Shown piece by piece: positions 26,577-38,347 of a stretch of DNA of 64,000 nucleotides. A program made the translations under genes and the position numbers. The DNA is from JAKOUY01 sp037045185 (GTDB taxonomy: Bacteria > Actinomycetota > Acidimicrobiia > Acidimicrobiales > Ilumatobacteraceae), in contig JBAOHQ010000004.1 in assembly GCA_037045185.1 (NCBI GenBank), positions 434,001 through 498,000 on the forward strand, written 5' to 3'. The notes under the pieces are model-generated. The model had not been told where the DNA came from, ran no database searches, and saw only the letters and a program-made list of their open reading frames with translations. Position 1 is the stretch's first letter. Every line of letters starts with the position of its first letter.

Positions 26577-29500
26577 ATGGCTGGGGAGTACACACTCGGG
26601 ATCGACATCGGCACCACGTTCACCGCGGCCGCGGTGTGCCGTGACGGTCGGGCGACGGTGTGCACGCTGGGTACGCGCGCCCAGTCGATCCCGACGGTGG
26701 TCGCCGTGCTCGCCGACGGGCAGGTGCTGGTCGGCGAACCGGCCGAGCGCCGGGCGACCATCGACCCAGCCCAGGTCGCCCGGGAGTTCAAGCGTCGCCT
26801 TGGTGACACCACCCCGCTGGTGCTGGGTGCCACGTCGTACACACCGCAGGCGTTGATGGCCCTGGTCCTCAAGCACGTGATCCGTGAGGTGACCGTGGCA
26901 GAGGACGGGCCACCGGCGGAGGTCGTGTTGACCCACCCCGCACACTTCGGGCCGTACAAGCGTGAGCTGATGGGCGAGGTGATCCGCCTGGCCGATGTGG
27001 CCAACGCCCGGCTGATCACCGAGCCAGAAGCCGCGGCGATCTCCTACGCCCAGAAGTCCGTGATCGAACCCGGCCGAACCGTTGCGGTCTACGACCTCGG
27101 CGGTGGCACCTTCGATGCGGCCCTGGTGCGTCGAAGTCGTGGTGGCGGGTTCGAACTCGTCGGGTCGGCGGACGGGATCGACCGCCTCGGTGGCGTTGAC
27201 TTCGACCAGTTGCTGGCCGAGATGGTGCTCGAACGCGCCGACGTGTCCCCCGAGGCGATGTCCCAGGCGCGCCCGGCCGAACTGGCCGCGTTCCGTCAAC
27301 GATGCCGTGACGCCAAAGAAGCCCTGTCCGCCGACGACTCCGCCGACATCGCCGTCGGGCTCGGAGGGATCGACAGCGTGACCATCACCCGGGCCGACTT
27401 CGATCAGGCCATCAGACCGCGGATCCTCGAATCCGTCGAGTCCCTCCAGCGCGTCATCCGCAGCAGCGGGCTGTCGTCAGCCGACATCGACCGGGTCTTG
27501 CTCGTCGGTGGCTCCTCACGCATTCCCCTCGTCGCCGACACCATCCGACTCACTCTCGGCCTCCCCGTCGCAGTCGACGCCAACCCCAAGTTCGCCATCT
27601 GCGCCGGCGCGGCACTCCCCCCCAGCACCGGCGCCCCGCCCGACACCGCAACCCCCGCCGACACCGATACCACCGCCCCGGCCGCATCGTTCAGCCCGCC
27701 CGCGCCGCCAACACCCTCTTCGCCGCCGGCCACCGCCACCGCACCACTGCCGCCCGTGCCGGTTGGCGAACCGGCGGTCGACAAGAACCGGCGCACCGGC
27801 CTCATCGCCGCCGGGGTGCTGGCGTTGGCTGGGATCATCGGCGGGGTCATCGCCCTCAGTGGTGGAGACGACCAGAAGGCGTCACCGGCCGCAGCCACCA
27901 ACCCCCAAGCCACCAACCCGGGCGCGGCCACCACGCCGGGCCCGGTCACTGCTCCGAGCACTGGCACCACGCCAGCCCCGCTCACCATCCCAGGCGCCTC
28001 GCCATCCGCCACCGCACCATCGGTCACGACGCCGCAGCCGCCTCTGACAACCCCGGGTTCGGCGCCGGCTGGCACCGCGGAGACGACGGCGCCGATGGAT
28101 GCCAAGGTCTTCCTCGGCGGCATGTCCTACGAGTTCTCCAAGCTCGTCCTCGTGCCGAGCGAACACAAGCTGGAGCTCACCGCGAAGGTGACCAACCTGT
28201 CGCGCAACCGGTTCGGTGGTGGCGATCCATACGGCCTGCGCTACGAGGGCTCGGACATCCTGCTGTTCTTCCAGACACCAGGGGACCTCAGCCGGGCGAA
28301 CGCCACCGCCACGGCGACAATGTCGACGACCAGCCTCCCCGATGCGTTCGACCTGTCCAAGGCTCAGCTGCTGATCGGCGAAGCCGGCGAGCATCAGGCG
28401 GTGGTCGATCTGGGGACCGGCAAGGTCGTGGAGGACCTGGCCCCCGTCCCGGTTGCCATCACCGGCACCGCTACCACCAACTTTGGCGTCGCCTTTACCG
28501 CGACCAGCGGTGAGATCGTCCCCTGGGAGTGCTCGTCGGCCAGCGAGAACATCGCCTTCGCCAACCACCGCAAGGATGAATGGTCGCTGCTCATTCACGG
28601 CAACCTGGTGACTGGCGACGTTCCCGCAGGCGGCACCACGATCAGCGACATCACGAAGGGCTTCACCCGCCTCAAGCTGCCCGACGGCGCCGTCCTCGCG
28701 GCCACTGCCACCGTCGGCGACGTGTTCGGCTCGAACCAGCGTTTCCGTGATTCGATCATCTGCTTCACCGGGCTGGTGGCCCCCGGCGACGGCGCCTACC
28801 AACTGCAGATCCAATCCGGCGATCAACCCCCGATCGGCACCATCGACTTCACCATCCCACCCGGCGCCATCAGCCCCGACACCCCGGCCCTCCCGTCCAC
28901 CGCGCCCACCAACCCGGATCTGACGACGGCGCTCTCGGCGAGCGTCTTCATGGGCGGTGGGCGATGGGACCTCGATGGGTTGCAACTCGGCAGCACCGGC
29001 CAGCTGGCGATCACGGGAACACTCACGAACCTGTCGCACAACCGGTTCGGCGGTGTCTCACAGCTCGTTGCCGTTCGCTTCGGGGGCTCGGACATCCCCC
29101 TCAACGTTCGAACCCTCGGCGAGCTCGACGCGACCAGCACGTCCAGCCGGATCCTGCTCTCGACGAGCGGGCTTCCTGACGGGTTCGACCTCTCCAAGGC
29201 ACAGCTGCTGATCGGCGACGGCGGCAACCATCAGGCGGTGGTCGATCTCGGCGCCGGCAAGGTCATCGAAGACCTCGCGCCGGTTCCGATCCCCATCACG
29301 GGCGCCGCGACCACCGGCTTCGGCATCACGTTCACTGCCACCGGCGGGGAGATCGTCTCGTGGGAATGCTCGTCCGACAGCAGCAACATCGACTTCGCCA
29401 ACCATCGCAACGACGAGTGGTCCTTGATCATCCACGGCACCGTGACCACCGGCGACACGCCATGGGGCGGGACCACCATCAACGACATCACCCGCGGCTT

Positions 29501-29735
29501 CTCCCGCCTCAAGCTGCCCGACGGCGCCACGCTGGAGGCGTCCTCCACTGTCGGATCGGTCTTCGGCGAGTTCCAGCGTTTCCGTGACTCGTCCATCTGC
29601 TTCACCGGACTGCTCGCCCCCGGCGACGGCGCCTACCAACTCCAGATCCAGGCCGGCGATCAACCCCCTACCGGCACCATCGACTTCACCATCCCCTCCG
29701 GCGCCATCACCCCCGACACGCCAGCGGCGACGTGA
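26577..29735 (+). CDS. Membrane-anchored Hsp70-like protein with duplicated ectodomain
   Basis: A 1052-residue chimera. Residues 1-345 are an Hsp70/actin-type ATPase with DIGTTFTAAA (10-19), DLGGGTFD (173-180) and GGSSRIPLV (311-319). There is no Hsp70 substrate-binding domain. Instead come a Pro/Thr/Ala linker (about 346-405), one transmembrane helix (407-428), a second Pro/Thr linker, and two tandem copies of a domain of about 255 residues (508-764 and 788-1043). Both copies share NLSxNRFGG, FDLSKAQLLIG, NHR(K/N)DEWSL, RFRDS and PGDGAYQLQIQ, and each has two Cys 77 residues apart (652/729 and 931/1008), a possible disulfide. Topology suggests a cytoplasmic ATPase and an outside duplicated domain. 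The function is unknown; it may sense or signal across the membrane. It stands alone, with no nucleotide-exchange or J-domain neighbour. Confidence 0.85.
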   Translation: MAGEYTLGIDIGTTFTAAAVCRDGRATVCTLGTRAQSIPTVVAVLADGQVLVGEPAERRATIDPAQVAREFKRRLGDTTPLVLGATSYTPQALMALVLKHVIREVTVAEDGPPAEVVLTHPAHFGPYKRELMGEVIRLADVANARLITEPEAAAISYAQKSVIEPGRTVAVYDLGGGTFDAALVRRSRGGGFELVGSADGIDRLGGVDFDQLLAEMVLERADVSPEAMSQARPAELAAFRQRCRDAKEALSADDSADIAVGLGGIDSVTITRADFDQAIRPRILESVESLQRVIRSSGLSSADIDRVLLVGGSSRIPLVADTIRLTLGLPVAVDANPKFAICAGAALPPSTGAPPDTATPADTDTTAPAASFSPPAPPTPSSPPATATAPLPPVPVGEPAVDKNRRTGLIAAGVLALAGIIGGVIALSGGDDQKASPAAATNPQATNPGAATTPGPVTAPSTGTTPAPLTIPGASPSATAPSVTTPQPPLTTPGSAPAGTAETTAPMDAKVFLGGMSYEFSKLVLVPSEHKLELTAKVTNLSRNRFGGGDPYGLRYEGSDILLFFQTPGDLSRANATATATMSTTSLPDAFDLSKAQLLIGEAGEHQAVVDLGTGKVVEDLAPVPVAITGTATTNFGVAFTATSGEIVPWECSSASENIAFANHRKDEWSLLIHGNLVTGDVPAGGTTISDITKGFTRLKLPDGAVLAATATVGDVFGSNQRFRDSIICFTGLVAPGDGAYQLQIQSGDQPPIGTIDFTIPPGAISPDTPALPSTAPTNPDLTTALSASVFMGGGRWDLDGLQLGSTGQLAITGTLTNLSHNRFGGVSQLVAVRFGGSDIPLNVRTLGELDATSTSSRILLSTSGLPDGFDLSKAQLLIGDGGNHQAVVDLGAGKVIEDLAPVPIPITGAATTGFGITFTATGGEIVSWECSSDSSNIDFANHRNDEWSLIIHGTVTTGDTPWGGTTINDITRGFSRLKLPDGATLEASSTVGSVFGEFQRFRDSSICFTGLLAPGDGAYQLQIQAGDQPPTGTIDFTIPSGAITPDTPAAT

Positions 29736-29751
29736 CCCTCGCGCACCACGT

Positions 29752-29797
29752 CGTGGTCACCGAACATCTCGGCGGGCGACGAGATTCGGTGACCACG
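29752..29797. repeat. Family A palindromic repeat, copy 2
   Basis: A 46-bp palindrome with arms CGTGGTCACCG and CGGTGACCACG (11 bp, perfect) and inner ATCTC/GAGAT. It lies between two convergent genes, eight bases before the polyprenyl synthase stop, where it could end transcription from both sides. Its left half, CGTGGTCACCGAACATCTC, equals the reverse complement of the right half of copy 4. Confidence 0.8.
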
Positions 29798-29805
29798 GAG
29801 GGTCG

Positions 29806-30780
29806 TCAGGACAGGGTGGCCAACAGGAGGGCGGGGGCGGCGCGCAGGGCCGCCGTGGCCGGGCCGGCCGGGAGATCGTCACAGGCGGTCTCGGCGCGGG
29901 TGGCCCACTCCCGGGCGGTGACCATGGCTGACGCCAAGCCGCCGTTGTCCCGAACGATGCCCAGCGCCTTGTCCCGCTCGGCGGCGTCGAGCGGCTTGCC
30001 CAGCAGGGCCAACAGCTCGGCCGCGGCGACCCCGCCACCCTGCAGGGTGCGCAGGACCGGCAGGGTGTACACGCCTTCGACCATGTCGTGCCCGGCAGGC
30101 TTTCCTAGCTTGTCGCCGCTGGACGTGAGATCGAGCAGGTCGTCGACGATCTGGAAGACCATCCCGAAGGCTTCGCCGTAGGCGGTCAGGGTGTCGATCG
30201 TCGGGCGGGGCAGCGAAGCGACCAGACCACCGATACGCGCCGACGTGGCGAACAGCGAGGCCGTCTTACCGCCGATCGAGGACACGTACGAACTCTCCGG
30301 ACGGGCAGCGTTGTAGGTGTGCCGGAGCTCTTCGATCTGGCCCTCGCACAGGCGCCCGATGGTGCGCGCCAGCAGACCGGCAACCTCGGTGCCGAGGGAC
30401 GCGGCGATCTCGCTGGCCCGGGCCAGGAGGAAATCACCGGCGAGGATCGCCTGCAGGTTGCCCCACTTGGCATTGACGGTCTCGACACCACGGCGGGTGG
30501 GGGCCTCGTCCATCACGTCGTCGTGGTACAGCGAGCCCGTCTGGACGAGCTCACAAGCGACACCGCCTTGCACGGCCGCATCACTGGACGGACCACCGCC
30601 AACCTGGGCGGCGACCACCGTGAGCAGCGGGCGCAGCCGCTTCCCGCCGGCGACGATGAGGTGTGAGGCGATCTCGCTGAGGTAGTGGTCGTCCACACGA
30701 ACCGACTGCGCCAGCGCGGCTTCGATGCGCGGAAGTTCGGACTCCTGTCCAGGCAGGACGAACATCGATGCAGATGCCAC
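29806..30780 (-). CDS. Polyprenyl diphosphate synthase
   Basis: A 324-residue trans-prenyl chain elongase of the IspA/HepB family that makes an all-trans polyprenyl diphosphate, probably for the menaquinone tail. The first Asp-rich motif is in YHDDVMDEAPTRRG and the second in VFQIVDDLLDLTS, with KTASLFATSARIGG between them. GGKRLRPLL near the N-terminus is the usual substrate-binding segment. The start is GTG at 30780, six bases after TAGCCT, which points to a leaderless transcript. The gene stands alone, convergent with the Hsp70-like gene. Confidence 0.92.
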   Translation of the reverse strand: MASASMFVLPGQESELPRIEAALAQSVRVDDHYLSEIASHLIVAGGKRLRPLLTVVAAQVGGGPSSDAAVQGGVACELVQTGSLYHDDVMDEAPTRRGVETVNAKWGNLQAILAGDFLLARASEIAASLGTEVAGLLARTIGRLCEGQIEELRHTYNAARPESSYVSSIGGKTASLFATSARIGGLVASLPRPTIDTLTAYGEAFGMVFQIVDDLLDLTSSGDKLGKPAGHDMVEGVYTLPVLRTLQGGGVAAAELLALLGKPLDAAERDKALGIVRDNGGLASAMVTAREWATRAETACDDLPAGPATAALRAAPALLLATLS

Positions 30781-30786
30781 GGGGCA

Positions 30787-30792
30787 AGGCTA
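30787..30792 (-). promoter_or_regulatory. Probable -10 box, leaderless polyprenyl synthase gene
   Basis: TAGCCT on the minus strand lies six bases before the GTG start at 30780, the same spacing as at 24476, 30905 and 47580. No -35 box is obvious. Confidence 0.4.
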
Positions 30793-30904
30793 GGCCACGG
30801 CCACCCACACCACGCCATGAGCCGACCGCTGCCGCGACCGCGCCGGGCGGCGCAGGGGGTGTGACACGCTACGCAGTGCCCACGTTGCGCCGCAAGCCCG
30901 CCGA

Positions 30905-30910
30905 TACACT
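30905..30910 (+). promoter_or_regulatory. Probable -10 box, leaderless clpC
   Basis: TACACT lies six bases before the clpC ATG. A short palindrome, TTGCGCCGCAA, at 30885-30895 sits just upstream and might be a regulator site. It does not match the HspR or CIRCE consensus. Confidence 0.45.
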
Positions 30911-30916
30911 CCCCGT

Positions 30917-33496
<2,580 letters not shown>

Positions 33497-33552
33497 CGAT
33501 CGGTCCTTCGTACCGGAATGAAGCTGCCCATCACGCGGGGGGCTCCCACAGC

Positions 33553-34387
33553 GTGAGCGCCCGGCTGCGAGTCGCCGTTGCGGTGATGGCTGCGCTCGTC
33601 GTGCTGGCGGGCTGCCGGGTCGACGTGACCATCGACGTCGCCGTGCAGGCCGACGGCAGCGGCACGATCACGCTCACCGCGGTGGCCGACCAGGCCGTCG
33701 TGAACGCCGCTCCGGGCCTGGCCAACGATCTGCGGCTGAACGACGCCCGGAACGCTGGCTGGACGGTGACCGGCCCGGAACCCACCGACGCCGGCGGGCT
33801 GCGCGTCGTGCTGACCCATCCGTTCGGCACCGTTCAGGAGGCCACGGCCATCCTGAAGACCATCAATGGTGACGCCGGGCCGTTGCACGACCCGGCTCTC
33901 GGTCGAGTGCTGCAGAACGGCAAGGTCACGTTCTCACTGGCCGGGACGCTGCGGATCGACGGCGACCTGGCCGCCTTCGCCGACGTCCCGCTGATGAACT
34001 CGGTGGGCGGCAAGGCGCCGTGGTCGGACAAGATCGCCGAGGCCGAGCGCACCAAGGTGGTGGGCGTCACCCTGCGGGTGACGCTGCCGGGTGCGGTGAC
34101 CAGCGCTGCGACACGTGACGGCGACGCGCTCGGTGTGGACGGCGCCGTACGGCGGCAACGGCGAGCCGCTGGCCAGCAGCTCCGTGGTGGCTGGAAGCGT
34201 GGTGGGCGTGTCCGACGGACCCAGCGGGTTCTGGCAGTTCATCTCGACGACGATGGTGGTGCTGCTGGTGGCCTGGCTCCTGGCAGCGGGAGCCTTCATC
34301 GCCTACGTGGTCCAGGTTCGGCGTCGCCAGGCGCGGCGTCGCGATCAGCTGATGGCGTACCGCGCCCGCAATCTCGGCTCTTCGTAA
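33553..34387 (+). CDS. LppM-like membrane lipoprotein, frameshifted
   Basis: A lipoprotein with signal VAVAVMAALVVLAGC (lipobox LAGC, Cys near residue 21) followed by a beta-rich domain beginning VDVTIDVAVQADGSG, typical of LppM-like proteins. After residue 193 (TRDGDAL) the frame drifts into Arg/Gly-rich nonsense. The natural continuation (VWTAPYGGNGEPLASSS, then a transmembrane helix FISTTMVVLLVAWLLAAGAFI and a basic tail) lies in the next frame up to 34387. One extra G at 34132-34133 explains it, and the repaired protein has 277 residues. The start is GTG at 33553. It lies between clpC and radA on the same strand. The function of the family is not well defined. Confidence 0.8.
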
Positions 34388-34398
34388 CACCCCCTCGG

Positions 34399-34404
34399 TA
34401 CAGT
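34399..34404 (+). promoter_or_regulatory. Probable -10 box, leaderless radA
   Basis: TACAGT is followed by seven bases and the radA ATG at 34412, consistent with a leaderless or nearly leaderless message. Confidence 0.4.
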
Positions 34405-34411
34405 CCGGCTC

Positions 34412-35770
34412 ATGGCCAAGCTTCGTATCGTGTTCCGCTGCACCGACTGCGCCGCGGACCAACCGAAGTGGGCCGGGAGGTGCCCGTCGTGCGGGGCCTG
34501 GAACAGCCTGGTGGAGGACGTCGAGGGGCCCGACGAGTTGCTGCCCACGTTCTCGCCGCTCGGGCCCGGGGCGCAGGCCGTCCCCCTGCCCGATGTGGAC
34601 CTGGGTTCGGGCACGCCCCACCCCACGGCGATCGCCGAGCTCGACCGGGTGCTCGGCGGCGGGCTGGTACCGGGATCGGTCACGCTCGTCGGTGGTGAGC
34701 CGGGCATCGGCAAGAGCACGCTGCTGCTGCAACTGCTCGCGCGGTGGCCGGGCCGCACGCTGTACGTCAGCGCCGAGGAGAGCGCCCAGCAGATCCGCCT
34801 GCGGGCCGAACGCCTCGGGGTGACCCAACCGGAGCTGTGGCTCCTCCCGGAGACCACCCTGACTCGGATCATCGACGCCATCGACACCGTCAAGCCCGAG
34901 GTAGTGGTGGTCGACAGCATCCAGACCATCACCGATCACGAGGTCGGGTCGGCGCCGGGCAGCGTGGTCCAGGTGCGTGGGTGCGCCCACCGGCTGGTGG
35001 CCGAGGCCAAGCAGCGCGGCCTGCCGATGATCCTGATCGGCCACGTCACCAAGGAAGGTGGGCTGGCCGGGCCGCGGGTCCTCGAGCACGTGGTCGACAC
35101 GGTGCTCAGCTTCGAGGGCGACCGGCACCACGCCCTGCGCCTCCTGCGGGCGGTCAAGCACCGGTTCGGCCCCACCAACGAACTCGGGGTGTTCGAGATG
35201 GCCGAGCGCGGCCTGGTGGCGGTGCCCGACGCCAGCAAGATGTTCCTCGCCGACCGGCGCGCCGGGATCGCCGGCTCTACCGTGACCCCGACGCTCGACG
35301 GACAGCGCCCGTTGCTCGTGGAGGTGCAGGCGCTGACCAACCTCGTCGCCTCGGGGGCGCCACCGCGGCGCAGCGCCCAGGGCATCGACAGCGGCCGCCT
35401 GGCGCTGCTGCTGGCGGTGCTCGAACGGCGAGCTCGGCTCCCGGTGGCCTCCCACGAGGTCTTCGCCTCGGCGGTGGGCGGCGTGCGCCTGGTGGAGCCC
35501 GGCGCAGATCTGGCCATCTGCCTGGCGGTCGTCAGCGCGCTCACCAACGTGCCCATCCCGCCCGACGTCGTGATGTTCGGTGAGGTCGGCCTGGCCGGTG
35601 AGCTTCGCCAGGTGGGCCATGCCCAGCGCCGGCTCACCGAAGCCGCCCGGCTGGGTTTCCGGCAGGCCATCGTTCCGGCCAACTCGGCCAACGGCGCGGA
35701 TGGCATCCGCGTGCAACGTGCCGCAACGGTGACCGAAGCCATCGCCCTGCTCGGCCTCACGTCGAACTGA
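34412..35770 (+). CDS. radA: DNA repair protein RadA
   Basis: A 452-residue RecA-like repair ATPase that helps branch migration during recombination. The N-terminal zinc motif (FRCTDCAADQPKWAGRCPSC) covers residues 6-25. The Walker A is GGEPGIGKSTLL, the RadA-specific KNRFG motif appears as KHRFGPTNELGVFEM, and the C-terminal Lon-protease-like domain ends near PANSANGADGIRV. It is intact and of normal length. Confidence 0.97.
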   Translation: MAKLRIVFRCTDCAADQPKWAGRCPSCGAWNSLVEDVEGPDELLPTFSPLGPGAQAVPLPDVDLGSGTPHPTAIAELDRVLGGGLVPGSVTLVGGEPGIGKSTLLLQLLARWPGRTLYVSAEESAQQIRLRAERLGVTQPELWLLPETTLTRIIDAIDTVKPEVVVVDSIQTITDHEVGSAPGSVVQVRGCAHRLVAEAKQRGLPMILIGHVTKEGGLAGPRVLEHVVDTVLSFEGDRHHALRLLRAVKHRFGPTNELGVFEMAERGLVAVPDASKMFLADRRAGIAGSTVTPTLDGQRPLLVEVQALTNLVASGAPPRRSAQGIDSGRLALLLAVLERRARLPVASHEVFASAVGGVRLVEPGADLAICLAVVSALTNVPIPPDVVMFGEVGLAGELRQVGHAQRRLTEAARLGFRQAIVPANSANGADGIRVQRAATVTEAIALLGLTSN

Positions 35771-35773
35771 CGG

Positions 35774-36205
35774 TCAGGCGCCCACGTCGAAGGTGGTTGT
35801 CTGCCCGGGGTTCAGATCGGCGGTGGCCACGTAGGTTCCGGCGGCCAGGTCCACCTGCACCGCGCACGACGTACCGGCCCTGACGCCGGTGATCTCGGTC
35901 ACCGCCGCGCCGTCGGCGGTGCTTCGATGCAGGGTGACCGACACCGGGCCGCGGTTCTCGGCGTCGGCCCGGATTTCGATCCGCACCGGCCCGGCCGTGG
36001 GGCGCGGGCTGCGCGAGCCGATCGATCCGAACCCGCTGACGATGTCGTCCACCTTGATGACCACGGTCGTGGCCTCGTCGGAGACGCCGGCCAGGCACGA
36101 GGTGGCGGATACGCCAGAGGATCCAGCGGTCGACGGCTTGGCGTCGTCACCGCATGCGGCGCAACCCAACGCCACACCGGCGACGAGCACTGGGACGAAC
36201 CTCAC
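35774..36205 (-). CDS. Small lipoprotein of unknown function
   Basis: A 143-residue protein with signal peptide FVPVLVAGVALGCAAC (lipobox region LGCAAC, Cys near 18), then a Ser/Ala linker and a beta-rich domain of about 90 residues. No family is recognised. The stop lies three bases from the radA stop, in convergent orientation. The C-terminal segment VQVDLAAGTYVATADLNPGQ suggests an immunoglobulin-like or carboxypeptidase-regulatory-like fold, which is only an impression. Confidence 0.7.
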   Translation of the reverse strand: MRFVPVLVAGVALGCAACGDDAKPSTAGSSGVSATSCLAGVSDEATTVVIKVDDIVSGFGSIGSRSPRPTAGPVRIEIRADAENRGPVSVTLHRSTADGAAVTEITGVRAGTSCAVQVDLAAGTYVATADLNPGQTTTFDVGA

Positions 36206-36226
36206 CGGGCGGACCCTACCCGGTGG

Positions 36227-36823
36227 TCAGCGGACGCCGAACGGGCGGAACTGGACGCTGATGCGCGGCCCCACCGGGCGGGCGGTCTTGGGCACGGCGT
36301 GCTCCCACGTCCGCTGGCAACTTCCGCCCATGACGAGGAGGTCACCATGGGCGACGCGGAAGCGCAACGAGGCCCCGCCGCCCACGGGGCGCAGGGCGAG
36401 GGTGCGTTCGGCCCCCAGCGAGACGATGGCCACCACCGTGTCCTCCCGCTTGGCCCGGCCGATGGTGTCGCCGTGCCAGGCAACGCTGTCGCTGCCGTCG
36501 CGGTACCAGCACAACCCGACCGACACCAGCGGTTCACCCAGCGCCGGCGCATACCGGTCGTTCAACATGTCGCGGAGGTCGACCAGGCGCGGGTCCGGCC
36601 ACGGTTGGTCGGGCTCGTAGTGGGCGGTCAGGCGCGGCACATCGACGACGCGGTCGTACATCGGCCGCCGTTCGGCCTTCCAGTCCACTCCCGAGAGCAA
36701 CCGTTCGAACAGGTCGTCGGCATCGGCGAGCCAGCCCCGGGCGATGTCCACCCAGGCACCGTCGGCGAGTTCGTGGCGGACGACGGGTTCGGCCACGCGC
36801 AGCAGGGCAGGCTGGAAGAGCAT
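36227..36823 (-). CDS. AlkB-like 2-oxoglutarate dioxygenase
   Basis: A 198-residue Fe(II)/2-oxoglutarate dioxygenase of the AlkB family, likely to repair alkylated bases. The metal site is visible as WHGDTIG (HxD) and the later His in WEHAVPKTARPVGPRISVQF, where the Arg residues bind 2-oxoglutarate. SVGLCWYRDGSDSVAWHGD is the family signature. The ATG at 36823 (MLFQPALLR) is preferred because the upstream extension lacks homology. It lies 21 bases upstream of the small lipoprotein gene on the same strand. Confidence 0.88.
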   Translation of the reverse strand: MLFQPALLRVAEPVVRHELADGAWVDIARGWLADADDLFERLLSGVDWKAERRPMYDRVVDVPRLTAHYEPDQPWPDPRLVDLRDMLNDRYAPALGEPLVSVGLCWYRDGSDSVAWHGDTIGRAKREDTVVAIVSLGAERTLALRPVGGGASLRFRVAHGDLLVMGGSCQRTWEHAVPKTARPVGPRISVQFRPFGVR

Positions 36824-36920
36824 CGGGGTTGATGATAGCGAACGTCTGTTCGTGGACGAAGGATCGGCAGTTTGGTTGAATGGCAGTGCACAGTCCTGTT
36901 CGACCCGAATCGAGGAGACC

Positions 36921-37433
36921 ATGTCCGATGCGATGAAAGCCGCCTGGGACGAGGTGGGCGACAGCTTCGCCACCCTCGCCAAGCTCGTTCGAGAGCGCTA
37001 CCGCGCCGCCGACGGCGAGGCCGAGACCGGTTCCGGCGGCCCTACCCGGCCAGTCGACGGCGACGCCGACCAGGAGGCCGCGGCGAAGTTCCGCAAGGCG
37101 CTCGACAGTCTGATGGACGCCGCCCGTGACCTCAGCGACCGTGCGTCCGGCATCACCCACAGCGAGGAGATCCGCAGCCAGGCCCGCCAGGCCGGCACGT
37201 CACTGAACAGCGCGTTGTCGAAGACCGTGGACGCGCTGATGGACGACCTGTCCGACTTGTTCAAGACCGTCAAGAGTGAGTGGACCGAGGTCGTCCGCCG
37301 AGTCGACGAACGTCCCGGCTCCACACCGGACGCCTCGGTCACCGACACCTCGGGCACCGAGGGCCCCGCCACGATCGCGGACGCCGATGTCCCCAAGGCG
37401 GGACCCGTCGACGACGGTTCACCGACGGGTTGA
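36921..37433 (+). CDS. Small helical protein of unknown function
   Basis: A 170-residue acidic protein starting at ATG 36921 after GAGGAG. Residues 1-125 are predicted amphipathic helix, similar in feel to apolipoprotein- or phasin-like proteins (FRKALDSLMDAARDLSDRAS, SKTVDALMDDLSDLFKTVKS). The last 40 residues are a Pro/Thr/Asp tail. There is no signal peptide or transmembrane segment. It lies 55 bases before a seven-helix membrane protein gene on the same strand. Function unknown. Confidence 0.75.
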   Translation: MSDAMKAAWDEVGDSFATLAKLVRERYRAADGEAETGSGGPTRPVDGDADQEAAAKFRKALDSLMDAARDLSDRASGITHSEEIRSQARQAGTSLNSALSKTVDALMDDLSDLFKTVKSEWTEVVRRVDERPGSTPDASVTDTSGTEGPATIADADVPKAGPVDDGSPTG

Positions 37434-37488
37434 GACCGCCTCACTACGCTGTGCGTAAGCGCCCATCGGGCGCAGCAACGAGGGCGCG

Positions 37489-38337
37489 ATGACCGGAACG
37501 CAAGATCCGTCGTTCGAACGAAACGCCATCACCACCTACCGGTATCTGCGACTGGCGATCGTCGTGGTCGTGGTCGCGCTGTGGGTCGGCGTGTTCGTCG
37601 AGTACGCCAAGGACGACTGCCTGCAACGCTCGCTCAGCGCGGACCACCACACGCCCGTCCACGCCCTGTTCATCGGGGCGATGATGACGATCGGCGTGTG
37701 CCTGATCGTGATCAAGGGGCGCACCGGCCTGGAGGACACGCTGCTGAACCTGGCGGGCGTGCTGGCCCTCGTGGTCGCGTTCGTCCCCACGACGGTGGAC
37801 GTTCGCCGCGGGACGCAGCAGCCGTTGTGCACATCGTCCCCGCTGGTCATGCCCCGACCCGACCGCTTCATCGCCAACAACCTGCTCGCCTTGGCAGTGG
37901 GCGGGGTGATCGCCATCGCCGTCGCCTACGGCATTGCCAGCGTTCGCAAGATCACGGTGATGACCGCACCGGGGCGGGTGGGCAGGATCGGATTCGGGCT
38001 GTTGGCCGCGCTGCTGATCGTTGGCGTCGTCCTGTACCACACCAACCACGGCTGGTTCATGGACAACGCCCACGGCGTGTCGGCGGTGGTGATGTTCATC
38101 GTGTTCGGAATGATCGTCGTGTACAGCGCACGAACGTCGACCAGCCCGCTGGCGCGCACGCTGTACACGGTGATCGCCGGTCTGATGGCGTTCGGCGCCG
38201 TCGTCGGGGTCCTCGCCCGTTCGGCCGATCATGCGGTGTTGCTCTTGGAGATCATCGAGATCGGGCTCTTCGCCCTGTTCTGGATCGTTGCCACGATCGA
38301 GAACTGGGGGACCGGCGCCCGAGCCATCACCGACTGA
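37489..38337 (+). CDS. Seven-helix membrane protein of unknown function
   Basis: A 282-residue protein with about seven transmembrane helices (near 21-41, 59-78, 85-104, 128-148, 163-182, 194-212 and 223-270) and short loops. The loop after helix 1 has Cys and Asp residues (EYAKDDCLQRSLSADHH), and another has QQPLCTSS, so an external disulfide is possible. No family is recognised with confidence. It is followed after 10 bases by a deazaflavin-type nitroreductase gene. Confidence 0.78.
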   Translation: MTGTQDPSFERNAITTYRYLRLAIVVVVVALWVGVFVEYAKDDCLQRSLSADHHTPVHALFIGAMMTIGVCLIVIKGRTGLEDTLLNLAGVLALVVAFVPTTVDVRRGTQQPLCTSSPLVMPRPDRFIANNLLALAVGGVIAIAVAYGIASVRKITVMTAPGRVGRIGFGLLAALLIVGVVLYHTNHGWFMDNAHGVSAVVMFIVFGMIVVYSARTSTSPLARTLYTVIAGLMAFGAVVGVLARSADHAVLLLEIIEIGLFALFWIVATIENWGTGARAITD

Positions 38338-38347
38338 GGCGAAGCTG

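Noticed and set aside
30885..30895. HspR or CIRCE heat-shock operator before clpC
   Set aside because: The palindrome TTGCGCCGCAA matches neither consensus, so only a generic possible site is noted.
34144..34698. C-terminal Arg/Gly-rich extension of the LppM-like gene overlapping radA
   Set aside because: It results from the frameshift at 34132. The restored frame ends at 34387, before radA.
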